DNA of 64,000 nt, from contig NZ_MAYO01000003.1 in NCBI RefSeq assembly GCF_001691565.1, positions 1,216,766-1,280,765 on the forward strand, given 5' to 3'. The number at the start of each line of letters is the position of its first letter. Position 1 is the stretch's first letter. Positions 34,960 through 45,184 of the stretch are shown here, piece after piece. The DNA comes from Microbacterium oleivorans. GTDB taxonomy: Bacteria; Actinomycetota; Actinomycetes; Actinomycetales; Microbacteriaceae. A program made the translations under genes and the position numbers. The notes beneath the pieces are model-generated. The model worked only from the letters and a program-made list of their open reading frames with translations. It was not told where the DNA came from and did no database searches.

Positions 34960-36267
34960 GTGGTCCATTCCCTGAGCATCACCGCCAGCAGCGTCGACGC
35001 AGGGCTCCTGGCCCTGCCCTGGTCCACGCCTCTCGGCGAGTGGCCGAGCGACGCGATCGTCTCCCTCCCCAAGGGACTCTCCCGCCACCTCGTGCGCTTC
35101 GCGAGCCTGTCGGGCCGTGTCGTCGCGGTGAAGGAGACCACGGCCGAGATGGCCCGTCGCGAGTACGAGATGCTCGGCTCGCTCGCTCGCCTCGACGTGC
35201 CCTGCGTGAGTCGCGTCGCCGTCATCGACGGGCGCCGCACGCCGAAGGGCGAGCCGCTCCCCGCCGCTCTGGTCACCGCCCACCTGCGCTTCTCCCTCCC
35301 CTATCGCGCGCTGTTCACGCAGGTGCTGCGACCCGACACCGCTACGCGCCTCGTCGACGCTCTCGCAGCGCTCCTCGTCCGCCTGCACAACGTCGGCTTC
35401 TTCTGGGGCGACGTGTCGCTGTCGAACACGCTGTTCCGGAGGGATGCCGGGGCGTTCGCCGCGTACCTCGTCGACGCCGAGACGGGTGAGCTCCACGAGG
35501 GGGGTCTGACGCGCGGCCAGCGCGAGCACGACCTGGACGTCGCGCGCACCAACATCGCCGGCGAGATCATGGACCTCGAAGCCGGCGGACGACTCGAGGG
35601 CGGTGTGGATGCCGTGGCGATCGCCGACGGCATCATGTCGTCGTACCGGTCGCTGTGGAGCGCGCTCACCGAGACGGAGACATTCTCGGCCAACGAGACC
35701 TGGCGCATCACCGAGCGCGTGCAGCGCCTGAACAGCCTGGGGTTCGACATCGGCGAGATGTCGATCGACGAGACCTCCGACGGCACCAAGGTGCTGATCC
35801 AGCCGAAGGTGGTGGATGCCGGGCACCACCAGCGGCGCCTGCTGCGCCTGACGGGGCTCGACGTCGAGGAGAACCAGGCTCGGCGTCTGCTCAACGACAT
35901 GGACGAGTTCGCCGCCCGCGTCTCACGATTGGGCAGCGACGAGGAGATGGTCGCGCACGAGTGGCTGACCCGCGTCTTCGAACCGGTGGTCAAGGCCATC
36001 CCGTGGGAACTGCGCAGCAAGCTCGAGCCGGCCGAGGTGTTCCACCAGGTGCTCGAGCACCGGTGGTACATGTCCCAGGCCCGCGGACGGTCGATCCCGA
36101 TCGCCGAGGTCCTGTCCTCCTACATCGACGGGGTGCTGCGCCACCGCCGTGACGAGGCGACGGTGATGGGTCCGCCGACCGAGACGACGGCGCTTCCGGT
36201 GATCACCTCCGACGTCCCCGTCAGCGACGACGACGAGGACGAGGTCGACTGGCGCGACCTCGTCTGA
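34960..36267 (+). CDS. DUF4032 kinase-like protein
   Basis: A 435-residue soluble protein with a DUF4032 region. The N-terminal 200 residues resemble a small-molecule or lipopolysaccharide kinase fold: VVAVKETTAEMARREYEML has a Lys and Glu like those that hold ATP, and GFFWGDVSLSNTLFR has the Asp/Asn of a catalytic loop, with VDAET as a possible DFG equivalent. The central 200 residues are helical. The C-terminus is acidic (DDDEDEVDWRDLV). Function unknown. GTG start. It converges on the NmrA-like gene with nine bases between. Confidence 0.85.
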   Translation: MVHSLSITASSVDAGLLALPWSTPLGEWPSDAIVSLPKGLSRHLVRFASLSGRVVAVKETTAEMARREYEMLGSLARLDVPCVSRVAVIDGRRTPKGEPLPAALVTAHLRFSLPYRALFTQVLRPDTATRLVDALAALLVRLHNVGFFWGDVSLSNTLFRRDAGAFAAYLVDAETGELHEGGLTRGQREHDLDVARTNIAGEIMDLEAGGRLEGGVDAVAIADGIMSSYRSLWSALTETETFSANETWRITERVQRLNSLGFDIGEMSIDETSDGTKVLIQPKVVDAGHHQRRLLRLTGLDVEENQARRLLNDMDEFAARVSRLGSDEEMVAHEWLTRVFEPVVKAIPWELRSKLEPAEVFHQVLEHRWYMSQARGRSIPIAEVLSSYIDGVLRHRRDEATVMGPPTETTALPVITSDVPVSDDDEDEVDWRDLV

Positions 36268-36276
36268 TCGGGCCCG

Positions 36277-36915
36277 TCAGTAGCCGACGGTGAACCGCTC
36301 GCGCACGTGGGTGGGCGACTCGATCTCGTCGAGGACGGCGATCGCGAAGTCGGCACCGGAGATGAAGGACTCGCCCTCGTCATCCGTGACGAGGACGTCT
36401 CCGCCGGTGCGGTAGGCGCCTGTGCGCTCGCCCGGCGCCCAGGCGCCGAAGCCGCCGGCCGGGTGGATGTAGAACCAATCGCGACCGCTGGTGTCGGCCT
36501 GGAGGTCCTCGAGGATGCCGATGGCTTCCATCGCCTCGGGCTTGATCTCCTCGGGGAAGCCGCTGTCGATGACGCGGGGACCGCCCGGGGCGACGAGGCT
36601 GCCACCGGCGCCGCCGATGACACCGACCCGCACGGACAGCGGCAGCGCCGCGATGACGTCGGCGACGGCATTCCTCATCTTGCCGACCATGTCGTCGCGA
36701 GGTGAGGTGGCGAACACGACGACCTCGGCACCCTCGATCTCCGCGGCCAGCGCGGGAGCCTCGAGGATCGACCCCTCGAGGTATGTCGCGCCCTCCACAC
36801 GCTCTGCGGGGACCTTGCGGGCCACCGAGACGACGGTGTGGCCTCGGCGGACGCCCTCGGCGACGATGTTGCTGCCGGCGTACCCGGTGCCTCCGATGAC
36901 GGCGATGCGGGTCAT
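36277..36915 (-). CDS. NmrA-like NAD(P)-binding protein
   Basis: A 212-residue atypical short-chain dehydrogenase with the N-terminal dinucleotide motif IAVIGGTGYAGSNIV and a conserved second strand (EVVVFATSPRD). There is no YxxxK catalytic pair, so it belongs to the NmrA/isomerase-like group that often senses or binds NAD(P). The ATG at 36915 has AGAGGA seven bases upstream; the frame is open further but overlaps rlmB and looks non-coding there. It is probably co-transcribed with rlmB and cysS. Confidence 0.88.
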   Translation of the reverse strand: MTRIAVIGGTGYAGSNIVAEGVRRGHTVVSVARKVPAERVEGATYLEGSILEAPALAAEIEGAEVVVFATSPRDDMVGKMRNAVADVIAALPLSVRVGVIGGAGGSLVAPGGPRVIDSGFPEEIKPEAMEAIGILEDLQADTSGRDWFYIHPAGGFGAWAPGERTGAYRTGGDVLVTDDEGESFISGADFAIAVLDEIESPTHVRERFTVGY

Positions 36916-36926
36916 GGTGATTCCTC

Positions 36927-37913
36927 TCACTCCATCGACGCACGCAGCGTCGACACCTGGTACAGCGCGACGGATGCCGCGATGCCGGCGTTCAGCGACT
37001 CGGTCGCCGCATTGATCGGGATCGACACGATCTGGTCGCACGTCTCGGTGACCAGGCGCGACAGGCCCTTGCCCTCGGAGCCCACGACGATGACCACGGG
37101 GCGGTCGGCGAGCTCGAGCGCCGGGAGGGAGACGTCTCCGCCACCGTCGAGGCCGAGGATGAAGACGCCCTGCTTCTTGAACTCCTTGAGGGTCGTCGTC
37201 AGGTTCGGGGCGATCGAGACGGGGATGCGAGCTGCCGCACCGGCGCTCGTCTTCCACGCGGCGGAGTTGACGCCCGCCGACCGGCGCTGCGGGAGGATGA
37301 TCGCCTGCCCGCCGAAGGCGGCCGTCGAGCGGATGATCGCGCCGAGGTTGCGGGGGTCGGTCACTCCGTCGAGGGCCACGAACAGCGGCAGCTGCCCGCG
37401 GTCGATGACCTGCTCGAGCAGATCCTGCGGGTGCGCGTACTCGTACGGCGGCACCTTGAGCGCGACGCCCTGGTGCACGCCGTCGAAGCCGGCCATGCGG
37501 TCGAGCTCCTGCCGGGTGACCTCGAGGACGGGGATGTCGCGGTTCGTGGCGATCGAGAGCATCTCCTTCACGCGATCGTCCATCTCGACGCGCTGCGCGA
37601 TGTAGAACGCCGTCGCGGGGATCTTGGCGCGCAGCGCCTCGAGCACGCTGTTGCGGCCGGTCACGGTCTCCGTGTCGTCCCCGGACTTCGCCTTGGGCGC
37701 GCGCCCGCCGGTCGTCTGTCGGATCTGCGGCTTGCCGCCGGCCGCGGCGAAGCGCTCTTTCGCGGCTTTCCGCTTGCCTGCGGGGTGCCAGGCGCGGTCC
37801 TCGGCCTTGGGGGTCGGGCCGCGACCCTCGAGCGAGCGCTTGTTCTTGCCGCCGGTCCCCTTGGTGGGGCCTTTCTTGCCGCGTCCCGCGGAGGGGTTTC
37901 CAGGCTTAGCCAT
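36927..37913 (-). CDS. rlmB: 23S rRNA 2'-O-ribose methyltransferase, RlmB/TrmH family
   Basis: A 328-residue SpoU-family methyltransferase that modifies a guanosine in 23S rRNA (G2251 in E. coli). A basic disordered extension (1-80) precedes the substrate-binding domain. The knotted SAM domain has motif 1 [13 protein letters not shown], motif 2 [14 protein letters not shown] and motif 3 [22 protein letters not shown]. Its start overlaps the 3' end of cysS by eight bases; this cysS-rlmB order is common in actinobacteria. Confidence 0.94.
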   Translation of the reverse strand: MAKPGNPSAGRGKKGPTKGTGGKNKRSLEGRGPTPKAEDRAWHPAGKRKAAKERFAAAGGKPQIRQTTGGRAPKAKSGDDTETVTGRNSVLEALRAKIPATAFYIAQRVEMDDRVKEMLSIATNRDIPVLEVTRQELDRMAGFDGVHQGVALKVPPYEYAHPQDLLEQVIDRGQLPLFVALDGVTDPRNLGAIIRSTAAFGGQAIILPQRRSAGVNSAAWKTSAGAAARIPVSIAPNLTTTLKEFKKQGVFILGLDGGGDVSLPALELADRPVVIVVGSEGKGLSRLVTETCDQIVSIPINAATESLNAGIAASVALYQVSTLRASME

Positions 37914-39312
37914 TGTTCAGACTCCAATGGGTCCCCGAGGGACCGTCTTCGAGGACGACGCCGGCCGCCGCGATCGCGTCGCGGATGCGGTCGGCTGCCG
38001 CCCAGTCTTTCGTCGCGCGGGCCTCCGCGCGCTGGTGGATCATGGTGGTGACGAGGCAGTGCAGCGCGGTCGCCATGGATGCCGCCGACCCTGCGGACCA
38101 CTTCGCGTCCGTGGGATCGAGGTCGAGAACGCCGACCATCGCCATCACCTGGCGAAGGGCATCATCGGCGAGAGCGGAATCACCGGCGTCCAACGCTGCA
38201 TTGCCCCGACGCACCGTCTCGTGGAGCACCGCGAGCGCCTGCGGCACGGCGAGGTCGTCGTCCAACGCGGCCGTGAACTCGCGGGGCAGATCCGCACCGG
38301 CGAACCAGCCGGCCGATCCGTCGCCGGCGCGGAACGCCCGCTGCAGGAAGGAACGGATGCGGCCGAGCGCGGCATCCGCCTCGGCGAAGGTGGACTCGGT
38401 GATGTCGAGATTCGACCGGTAGTGCGCGGAGATGAGCGCGTAACGGACCACGAGGGGATCGGTGTCCCGCAGGACGTCGTCGGCGAGGAGGAAGTTGCCG
38501 AGTGACTTCGACATCTTCTGATCGCCGACGGTGACGAGTCCGTTGTGAACCCAGTAGCGGGCGAAGCCATCACCGGCAGCCGTCGACTGGGCGAGCTCGT
38601 TCTCGTGGTGCGGGAAGCGCAGATCGAGGCCACCGCCGTGGATGTCGAACTCGGGACCGAGGTAGCGACGGCTCATGGCGGAGCACTCGATGTGCCAGCC
38701 CGGCCGCCCGGCGCCCCAGGGCGAATCCCATGCGGCGTCGGCGGGCTCACCCTCCTTCGCGCCCTTCCAGAGCGCGAAGTCACGGGGGTCACGCTTGCCA
38801 CGCGGATCGGCATCGGTCGCGGATTCCATGGCGTCTACCGACTGATGGGTCAGCGCGCCGTAGGGCTCCCAGGATCGCACGTCAAAGTAGACGTCGCCGG
38901 CGGCGGCGTACGCGTGCCCCGCCTCGATGAGGCGCTCGATGAGCTCCTGCATCTGCGGGATGGATGCCGTCGCGCGCGGTTCGTACGTCGGGGGCAGGAT
39001 GCCGACCGCCGCATACGCGCGCGAGAACTCGAGCTCCGTGCGGTAGGCCAGCGCCCACCACGGCTCCGCGTCCGTTGCGTTCGCCAGGACCTTGTCGTCG
39101 ATGTCGGTCACGTTGCGAACGAACGTGACCCGGCCGAACCGGTGCGCCAGCCAGCGGCGGAGAATGTCGAAACTCAGTGCGGCACGGACGTGCCCGATGT
39201 GCGGACCGGACTGCACGGTCGGCCCGCAGACGTACATCGTGACGTTCTCGGGGTCGGCGGGCGCGAAGTCGCGCAGTGCCTGAGCCTGGGAGTCGTAGAG
39301 CCGAACCGTCAC
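37906..39312 (-). CDS. cysS: Cysteinyl-tRNA synthetase
   Basis: A 468-residue class I aminoacyl-tRNA synthetase charging tRNA-Cys. The HIGH motif is [11 protein letters not shown] (about 35-45), the KMSKS motif is [10 protein letters not shown] (about 265-274), and zinc-binding Cys/His residues are present ([23 protein letters not shown]). Length is normal. GTG start; TAGCAT ends six bases upstream without a ribosome site, so leaderless initiation is likely. It leads the cysS-rlmB-NmrA unit. Confidence 0.97.
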   Translation of the reverse strand: MTVRLYDSQAQALRDFAPADPENVTMYVCGPTVQSGPHIGHVRAALSFDILRRWLAHRFGRVTFVRNVTDIDDKVLANATDAEPWWALAYRTELEFSRAYAAVGILPPTYEPRATASIPQMQELIERLIEAGHAYAAAGDVYFDVRSWEPYGALTHQSVDAMESATDADPRGKRDPRDFALWKGAKEGEPADAAWDSPWGAGRPGWHIECSAMSRRYLGPEFDIHGGGLDLRFPHHENELAQSTAAGDGFARYWVHNGLVTVGDQKMSKSLGNFLLADDVLRDTDPLVVRYALISAHYRSNLDITESTFAEADAALGRIRSFLQRAFRAGDGSAGWFAGADLPREFTAALDDDLAVPQALAVLHETVRRGNAALDAGDSALADDALRQVMAMVGVLDLDPTDAKWSAGSAASMATALHCLVTTMIHQRAEARATKDWAAADRIRDAIAAAGVVLEDGPSGTHWSLNNG

Positions 39313-39370
39313 CGGTCCATGCTACCGGCGGGTGGCTTCGGCGCCCGCTCCGAGGCGATAGAAAGGACGG

Positions 39371-40297
39371 GTGCTGCACGTGTTCGCCGTCTTGGCCGCC
39401 GCCCTCCTGTTCGGGACGACCGGCACGGCTCGGGCGCTTGGACCGGCGGAGGCCTCAGCGCTGTCGGTCGGGGTGGCGCGTTCGGTGGTCGGGGGCACCG
39501 CCCTGGCCCTTCTGGCGTTCTCTCTTGCCGCGGCGCATCATCGCCGCTCATCCCACCGGCCACGGCCGACGCTCACCTGGCGATCGCTCGCCCTCATGGC
39601 CGTCACCGGCGTGGCGCTCAGCCTCTACCAACCGCTCTTCTTCCTCGGAACGCAGACGAATGGTGTGGCCGTGAGCACCGTCATCGCGCTCGGATCCGCG
39701 CCCGTGCTGGCCGGCATCCTCGAATGGGCCCTCTCCCGTCGCGCTCCGTCGCCGCTGTGGCTGGGTGCGACCACCCTCGCCGCCAGCGGTGTCGTCCTTC
39801 TCGGGATCGGCGGCGGAGCCGGCACGGGCGGTGTCGACGGGCTGGGACTCGCTGCGGCCGTCGGGGCAGGAGCGTGCTTCGCCGTCATCGCCAATGCGCA
39901 ACGCCGCCTGCTCACCGCGGGGTGGGACGCCTTCACCGTCGTCGGCGCCATGGGTGTCGGCTCCGCGGTCGTGTGCGCGGCCGTCATCCCCTTCGTGGAC
40001 CTGTCGTGGATCGTCTCGCCGCCCGGCGTCCTGATGGCGCTGTGGCTCGGACTCGCGACGATCGCCGTCGCCTACGCGCTCTTCACCTGGGGGCTGCAAG
40101 GACTCACGGCGGCCACCGCAGCGACATTGACGCTCGCCGAACCGCTGACCGCGACCGTCCTGGGGGTGACCGCGCTCGGCGAGACCTTGTCGCCCCTCGC
40201 GCTGCTCGGGCTCGCGATCCTGGCGGCCGGCCTCGTCACTCTTGCGTGGGGGACCCGCCGGCCCCGCGATCCCCGACCTTTCGCCGTGGAGGCCTGA
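39371..40297 (+). CDS. EamA/DMT-family transporter
   Basis: A 308-residue membrane protein with ten TM helices arranged as two EamA repeats (about 1-140 and 150-290), the drug/metabolite exporter pattern. The second repeat has YALFTWGLQGLTAATAATLTLAEPL, typical of this family. The substrate is unknown. The start is GTG at 39371 with AAAGGA just upstream; GTG at 39380 is an alternative. The GNAT gene starts one base after its stop, so they form an operon. Confidence 0.9.
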   Translation: MLHVFAVLAAALLFGTTGTARALGPAEASALSVGVARSVVGGTALALLAFSLAAAHHRRSSHRPRPTLTWRSLALMAVTGVALSLYQPLFFLGTQTNGVAVSTVIALGSAPVLAGILEWALSRRAPSPLWLGATTLAASGVVLLGIGGGAGTGGVDGLGLAAAVGAGACFAVIANAQRRLLTAGWDAFTVVGAMGVGSAVVCAAVIPFVDLSWIVSPPGVLMALWLGLATIAVAYALFTWGLQGLTAATAATLTLAEPLTATVLGVTALGETLSPLALLGLAILAAGLVTLAWGTRRPRDPRPFAVEA

Positions 40298-40298
40298 C

Positions 40299-40772
40299 AT
40301 GTCCGCGTCCGGCGACCTCGACATCCGCATCGACGACCTGACCGGCGAGGCGACCGTCGCCCTCGTGCGCCGGCACCTGGCGGGGATGCACGAGCTCTCA
40401 CCCGCCGAGAGCGTGCACGCGCTCGACGTCTCCGCGCTTCAGGACCCTGCCGTGACGGTGTGGTCCGCGTGGCGCCGAGGCGACCTGGCGGGGATCGGCG
40501 CGCTCGCGCGGCTGAGCGATACCGACGGCGAGGTGAAGTCGATGCGGGTTCACGCTACGCATCTGGGGACGGGAGTGGGACGGGCGATCCTCCGTCACAT
40601 CCTCGCGGCCGCGAGGTCGGAGGGTCTCACCCGGGTGTGGCTCGAGACGGGATCGGATGCCGGGTTCCTGGCCGCTCGCATGCTGTACGCCAGCGAGGGG
40701 TTCACCGAGTGCGAACCGTTCGGCTCCTACCGTCCCGACCCGGCGTCGACCTTCATGACCCGTCCACTCTGA
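40299..40772 (+). CDS. GNAT-family N-acetyltransferase
   Basis: A 157-residue acetyltransferase with the acetyl-CoA-binding motif A (VKSMRVHATHLGTGVGRAIL) and motif B (LETGSDAGFLAARMLYASEGF). The YASEGF-like ending and FMTRPL tail match PhnO/YjgM-type GNATs. GGAGG lies six bases before the ATG. Same operon as the EamA transporter; it could acetylate a substrate before export, but this is a guess. Confidence 0.9.
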   Translation: MSASGDLDIRIDDLTGEATVALVRRHLAGMHELSPAESVHALDVSALQDPAVTVWSAWRRGDLAGIGALARLSDTDGEVKSMRVHATHLGTGVGRAILRHILAAARSEGLTRVWLETGSDAGFLAARMLYASEGFTECEPFGSYRPDPASTFMTRPL

Positions 40773-40780
40773 CGAACCGC

Positions 40781-41971
40781 TCAGGCGGGCATGACGACCG
40801 CGACCGCGAAGGCCGCCACGCCGTCGCCGGTCCCGGTGAACCCGAGCCCGTCGGTCGTCGTCGCCGAGACGGACACCGGCGCACCGAGAGCGTCCGACAG
40901 GACCTGCTCTGCCTCGACGCGACGCGCGGCGAAGCGCGGGCGATTGGCCTGGACCTGGACGCTGACGTTGCCGATCACCCATCCGGCCTCCGCGGCGAGG
41001 GCGCGGGTCCGCGCGAGGAATGCCGCGGCGTGCGCGCCGGCGTACTGCGGCTGATCCGTTCCGAAGTGGGTGCCGATGTCCCCCAGGCCCGCCGCGGCGA
41101 GGACGGCGTCCACGATGGCGTGCGCGACGGCATCTCCATCGGAGTGCCCCTTCAGCCCGGGCTCGCCGGGCCATTCCAGGCCGGCCAGCCAGAGGGTGTC
41201 GTCCCCACCGAAGGCGTGCACGTCCGTGCCGATGCCGACGCGCGGGACCGTCGCGAGCGGCACGGGCACGACCGGCGGGATCGGCGCGACGAGAGCTCGC
41301 GCGCGCTCGAGGTCGGCCGGCGTCGTGATCTTGAAGGCGAGCTCGTCGCCCGGGACGGTCCGCACGACCGTGCCCGCCGCCTGGAGGAGCGCAGCGTCAT
41401 CGGTGTGGTCTGCGGCCGCGTCGCGGTAGGCCTCGTCGAGGACCGCGCGCCGGAATCCCTGCGGAGTCTGCGCGGCGGCCAGGACCGAGCGGTCGACCGG
41501 CTCGACCACCGCATCGGCCTCGACGCGTTTGAGCGTGTCGACGACGGGGAGGACCGGGATGACGGCATCCGATCCGCCCTCGACGGCGTCGATCACGCGG
41601 GCGAAGACATCCGGAGGCGTGAGGGCGCGAGCCGCGTCGTGGACGAGGACGGTCTCGACGTCCGCCCAGACCGCCCCGAGCCCCGCCGCGACGGACGCCT
41701 GCCGGGTGTCCCCGCCCGCCACGACCGCGACGAGGTCCCTGCGCTCCCCCGCGGCGTCGAGAACCTCGGTCTGCGCGTCGCCGACGCGCTCCGCCGGCGC
41801 GACCACGATCACTTGGGCCTCAGGGCCGGCGAGCACTCCCCGCAGCGCGTGACGAAGGATCGTGTGCGAGTCGATCCCGACGAACGCCTTCGGCGATCCG
41901 CTGCCGAGGCGTGTGCCCGAGCCCGCGGCGACGACGATGACGGCTACACGCGGAACGGGGAGGAGGCTCAT
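40781..41971 (-). CDS. ispDF: Bifunctional IspD-IspF isoprenoid enzyme
   Basis: A 396-residue fusion of two non-mevalonate pathway enzymes. Residues 1-235 are MEP cytidylyltransferase ([23 protein letters not shown]); residues 238-396 are MECDP synthase ([10 protein letters not shown] with metal ligands, [17 protein letters not shown], ending in VMPA). It makes 2-C-methylerythritol 2,4-cyclodiphosphate in two non-consecutive steps. TACGCT lies seven bases before the ATG, overlapping a short GGAGG. The start overlaps the end of the acyltransferase gene upstream. carD is just beyond. Confidence 0.95.
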   Translation of the reverse strand: MSLLPVPRVAVIVVAAGSGTRLGSGSPKAFVGIDSHTILRHALRGVLAGPEAQVIVVAPAERVGDAQTEVLDAAGERRDLVAVVAGGDTRQASVAAGLGAVWADVETVLVHDAARALTPPDVFARVIDAVEGGSDAVIPVLPVVDTLKRVEADAVVEPVDRSVLAAAQTPQGFRRAVLDEAYRDAAADHTDDAALLQAAGTVVRTVPGDELAFKITTPADLERARALVAPIPPVVPVPLATVPRVGIGTDVHAFGGDDTLWLAGLEWPGEPGLKGHSDGDAVAHAIVDAVLAAAGLGDIGTHFGTDQPQYAGAHAAAFLARTRALAAEAGWVIGNVSVQVQANRPRFAARRVEAEQVLSDALGAPVSVSATTTDGLGFTGTGDGVAAFAVAVVMPA

Positions 41972-43251
41972 GCCTCCGAGCGTACCGAGCCGCCGCCGGC
42001 CGGACCGCGCCGCAGGAGGAGGACCGCGACTCCCAGGAGGAGGGCACCGACCAGTGCGATCGGCAGGTCGAGGAACCATTCCATGACGGCGAAGGGCGGC
42101 ACGAACGCGCACACCCACGCGAACGCCACGACCCCCGTGGCCGGCGTGCGGCCGAGCGCGCCCAACGCCTCCCACTTCGCGAGCACGACCGAGAGCGCCA
42201 ACAGGACTCCGAGGACGACGACGAACAGGACCGGACGCGACCACCACCATGCGGGTGATGCCGGTACGGGTGCGGCCCCCGGGATCAGCAGACTCACGCC
42301 GGTGAGGGCGAGCATGACGGGGAGATGCCAGAGGTAGATCGTCATCAGCCTCGAGCCGAGCACGAAGACGACACCCTGCATGGCCCGGAACGACATGAGA
42401 CGGGCGAGCACCGGTTTCAGCAGCCGCAGCAGGCATGCCTGCGCGATCCCGAGGATGACGAGGGGCACCGTCGGCGGGTTGAGGTTGCCGAGCATGCTCA
42501 TCGAGTACGGCCCGGCGGCGGTGAGCGGCCACAGCAGGAGATAGCACGCCGCCGCGACGGCGACGAGCGAGAGCGGATGCCGACGGTCGAACCATCCGTC
42601 CGCGTACCAGAAGCCGAACTGCTGGACGAGAGGCCATACGAACAGGAGGTTGAGCAGGCCGATCTCCGTGATCCCCGTGGCGAAGCGGGCGGCGTCGACC
42701 AGGACGACCCCTGCGGCGAGGACGACGAGCGTGAGCACCGGACGACGCGCGTGACATGCCGCCAAGAGCGGCACCGCCGCCTGGCAGAGCAGATAGGCCG
42801 CCAGGAACCAGAGCGGCGACCCCGCGCCGATGGCGGCATCGGCCACGAGTTCCTCGGGGAGCCCCGCTACCGTTGCGACGCCGAGGACGACGGCGAAGAA
42901 GATGAACAGCGGTAGAGCGGGCTGAGCGAGCCGGAGCGTGCGGGTCCGTACGAAGCCGGCGGCGTCTCCGCCTTTGGCCGTCCAGGAGCGCCACCCGGTC
43001 GCCGAGGCGAACCCGCCGACCACGAAGAACAGCGGCATGATCTGGCCCACCCAGGTCGCCGCGTTGAACCACGGCTGCTCCTCCGCGGGGCGGGATGCCA
43101 CGAGCCCACCATCCGGACCGGGGCCGATGCCCACCTGCACGAGGTGGACGACGATCACGAAGAGGACGCACACCACCCGGGCGAGATCGAGAGTGAGGTC
43201 GCGGCGCGACAGATCGACGGCGGCGGGCGCGGAGCGGGTGGTCACGGCCAC
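41968..43251 (-). CDS. Acyltransferase family 3 membrane protein
   Basis: A 427-residue integral membrane protein with about ten TM helices and the family N-terminus [22 protein letters not shown], including the conserved His. A second block is [11 protein letters not shown]. Members transfer acyl groups to envelope sugars. The start is GTG at 43251, with GTG at 43245 possible. It overlaps ispDF by four bases (ATGA), so the two are coupled although not obviously related in function. Confidence 0.87.
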   Translation of the reverse strand: MAVTTRSAPAAVDLSRRDLTLDLARVVCVLFVIVVHLVQVGIGPGPDGGLVASRPAEEQPWFNAATWVGQIMPLFFVVGGFASATGWRSWTAKGGDAAGFVRTRTLRLAQPALPLFIFFAVVLGVATVAGLPEELVADAAIGAGSPLWFLAAYLLCQAAVPLLAACHARRPVLTLVVLAAGVVLVDAARFATGITEIGLLNLLFVWPLVQQFGFWYADGWFDRRHPLSLVAVAAACYLLLWPLTAAGPYSMSMLGNLNPPTVPLVILGIAQACLLRLLKPVLARLMSFRAMQGVVFVLGSRLMTIYLWHLPVMLALTGVSLLIPGAAPVPASPAWWWSRPVLFVVVLGVLLALSVVLAKWEALGALGRTPATGVVAFAWVCAFVPPFAVMEWFLDLPIALVGALLLGVAVLLLRRGPAGGGSVRSEA

Positions 43252-43291
43252 ATCATGCCGTACGGCGTCCCCGAACCGCGGAATGCGGCTG

Positions 43292-43335
43292 ACAACGAAG
43301 AACGGCCGGCTGATCAGCCGGCCGTTCTTCGTTGT
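43292..43335 (-). terminator. Perfect 44-bp palindrome terminating carD
   Basis: The 22-bp arm ACAACGAAGAACGGCCGGCT-GA is followed at once by its exact complement, immediately after the carD stop on the minus strand. It folds into a hairpin with a minimal loop. Confidence 0.85.
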
Positions 43336-43336
43336 G

Positions 43337-43819
43337 TCAGGAAGCGAGGACCTCGTCGAGGACGGTCGATGCCTTCTCCTCGTCGGCCTTCAGCGCCAGA
43401 GCGATCTCGGAGATGAGGATCTGACGGGCCTTGGCCAGCATCCGCTTCTCACCAGCCGACAGACCGCGGTCCTGATCGCGGCGCCACAGGTCGCGGACGA
43501 CCTCGCTGACCTTGATGACGTCGCCCGACGCGAGCTTCTCGAGGTTCGCCTTGTAGCGACGCGACCAGTTGGTCGGCTCCTCGGTGAAGGGTGCGCGCAG
43601 GACATCGAAGACCTTCTCGAGCCCGTCCTTGCCGATCACGTCGCGGACGCCCACGAGATCGACGTTGTCCGCAGGGACCTCGATGATGAGATCGCCCTGG
43701 GTGACGTTGAGCTTCAGGTATTTCTTCGTCTCGCCCTTGATGACGCGATCCTTGACCTCGATGATGGTCGCAGCGCCATGGTGCGGATAGACGACGGTTT
43801 CGCCAACCTCAAAAAGCAT
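43337..43819 (-). CDS. carD: CarD-family transcriptional regulator
   Basis: A 160-residue CarD/CdnL protein that binds the RNA polymerase beta subunit and stabilises open promoter complexes. The N-terminal Tudor-like interaction domain is [17 protein letters not shown]; the C-terminal helical DNA-binding domain contains [13 protein letters not shown] and [19 protein letters not shown] with the conserved promoter-contacting Trp. AAGGAC lies about eight bases before the ATG; upstream codons in frame are not protein-like. Essential in mycobacteria. Monocistronic, with its own terminator. Confidence 0.97.
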   Translation of the reverse strand: MLFEVGETVVYPHHGAATIIEVKDRVIKGETKKYLKLNVTQGDLIIEVPADNVDLVGVRDVIGKDGLEKVFDVLRAPFTEEPTNWSRRYKANLEKLASGDVIKVSEVVRDLWRRDQDRGLSAGEKRMLAKARQILISEIALALKADEEKASTVLDEVLAS

Positions 43820-43952
43820 GCAGTTGTGTCCTTTCGGCAACCTCCAGAATACCACAGGCGACATACGCTAAGGTTCGCCGCCCTCCTGCCCGACGCCACT
43901 CCCGTGACCCCATAGGATGAGAGGGTCGACGTTCGTGTCATCTGGAGGATCC

Positions 43953-44438
43953 GTGAAATCGCGTCTCATCGCGTCCCTGGCCCTGGGCGCCGCAGTCGTC
44001 CTGGGAACGACCGGCTGCAACATGCTGGCCCCGCAGGCGACGACCATCCAGTACTCCGCTTCCGACGGCGTCAACATCCCCGACTCCGGTCCGCTGAAGG
44101 TGCGCAACGCCCTGATCATCGCCAACGAGGACGGCACACTCGGCAACCTCGTCGCCTCGGTCGTGAACTCCACCGATGACGCCTTGGCCCTGAACGTCTC
44201 GATCGACGGACAGCCGCAGAGCGTCGAGGTCAGCGCGGGGTCATCCGTCACGCTCGGCATCGACATGGCGAACATGACGTTCGACAACGTCGGCAAGCCC
44301 GGCGCCAACGCCGAGGTCTCCTTCCAGTCCGGCGAGGGCGAGGGCGTCCGCGTCTCCGTGCCGATCATGGACGGCACCCTGCCCTACTACACGCAGTTCG
44401 TGCCGACCCCCGCCGCGACGGCGACGCCCGCTGGCTGA
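43953..44438 (+). CDS. Putative lipoprotein
   Basis: A 161-residue secreted protein. The signal is KSRLIASLALGAAVVLGTTGC with a lipobox-like TTGC, Cys being the lipidated residue at 22. The mature part is a single beta-rich domain (about 45-145) resembling small immunoglobulin-like lipoproteins of actinobacteria. The GTG start has GGAGGATCC directly upstream. I cannot assign a function. It converges on the regX3-like gene with a terminator between. Confidence 0.85.
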   Translation: MKSRLIASLALGAAVVLGTTGCNMLAPQATTIQYSASDGVNIPDSGPLKVRNALIIANEDGTLGNLVASVVNSTDDALALNVSIDGQPQSVEVSAGSSVTLGIDMANMTFDNVGKPGANAEVSFQSGEGEGVRVSVPIMDGTLPYYTQFVPTPAATATPAG

Positions 44439-44450
44439 CCCCGAACCATA

Positions 44451-44489
44451 CGACGAAGGCCCCCACCGCCGCGGTGGGGGCCTTCGTCG
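44451..44489. terminator. Bidirectional terminator, lipoprotein gene / response regulator gene
   Basis: A perfect 18-bp stem (CGACGAAGGCCCCCACCG / CGGTGGGGGCCTTCGTCG) with a three-base loop, 12 bases from each convergent stop codon. Confidence 0.85.
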
Positions 44490-44500
44490 TACCGGCCGCG

Positions 44501-45184
44501 TCAGGCCTCGAAGCGATAGCCGAGCCCGCGCACCGTGAGCAGCATGCTCGGGTCGCTCGGGCTCTTCTCGATGCGGGACCGGATGCGCTTGATGTGGACA
44601 TCGAGCGTCTTCGTGTCACCGAAGTAATCACTCCCCCACACCCGGTCGATCAGCTGACCGCGGGTCAGGACGCGACCGGCATTGCGCATGAGGAGCTCGA
44701 GCAGCTCGAACTCCTTGAGCGGCATCGAGATCTCCTTCCCCTCGACCGAAACGGTGTGCCGGTCGATGTCGAGCGTGACCCGGCCGCCCTCGATGACACG
44801 GTCATCGACGTCGAGGTCGTCGTACTCGCTCCGGCGGAGGACGGCACGCATCCGCGCGAGCAGTTCACGCGACGAGTACGGCTTGGTGATGTAGTCGTCC
44901 GCGCCCAGCTCGAGGCCCACCACGATGTCGACTTCGCTGTCCTTGGCGGTCAGCATGATGATGGGGACCTTGGAGGTGGATCGGATGACACGGCACACCT
45001 CGGTCCCCGGCATCCCGGGCAACATGAGGTCGAGCAGCACGATGTCCGCACCGCGCGAGGTGAAGGAGTCGAGGGCGATTCCGCCGTCTTCCGCGATCTC
45101 CACCTCGAATCCCTCCCTGCGCAGGAGGTAGGCGAGCGGGTCGGCGAGGTCGGGCTCGTCTTCGACGATCAGGACGCGGGTCAT
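44501..45184 (-). CDS. regX3: Response regulator, RegX3/PhoP-like
   Basis: A 227-residue OmpR/PhoB-type regulator. The receiver has the acidic pair (VEDEPDL), acceptor Asp in VLLDLMLPGMPG and Lys in ITKPYSSREL. The winged helix has LTRGQLIDRVWGSDYFGDTKTLDVHIKRIRSRI. Paired with a SenX3-like kinase by a four-base overlap and facing phoU. This arrangement and the sequence match the phosphate-responsive pair of actinobacteria (RegX3 or PhoP); it probably binds the repeats upstream of phoU and pstS. Confidence 0.92.
   Translation of the reverse strand: MTRVLIVEDEPDLADPLAYLLRREGFEVEIAEDGGIALDSFTSRGADIVLLDLMLPGMPGTEVCRVIRSTSKVPIIMLTAKDSEVDIVVGLELGADDYITKPYSSRELLARMRAVLRRSEYDDLDVDDRVIEGGRVTLDIDRHTVSVEGKEISMPLKEFELLELLMRNAGRVLTRGQLIDRVWGSDYFGDTKTLDVHIKRIRSRIEKSPSDPSMLLTVRGLGYRFEA

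Noticed and set aside
36916..37257. Upstream extension of the NmrA-like gene into rlmB
   Set aside because: The ATG at 36915 has a good ribosome site; the extension overlaps rlmB and is Arg/Gly/Pro-rich without protein character.
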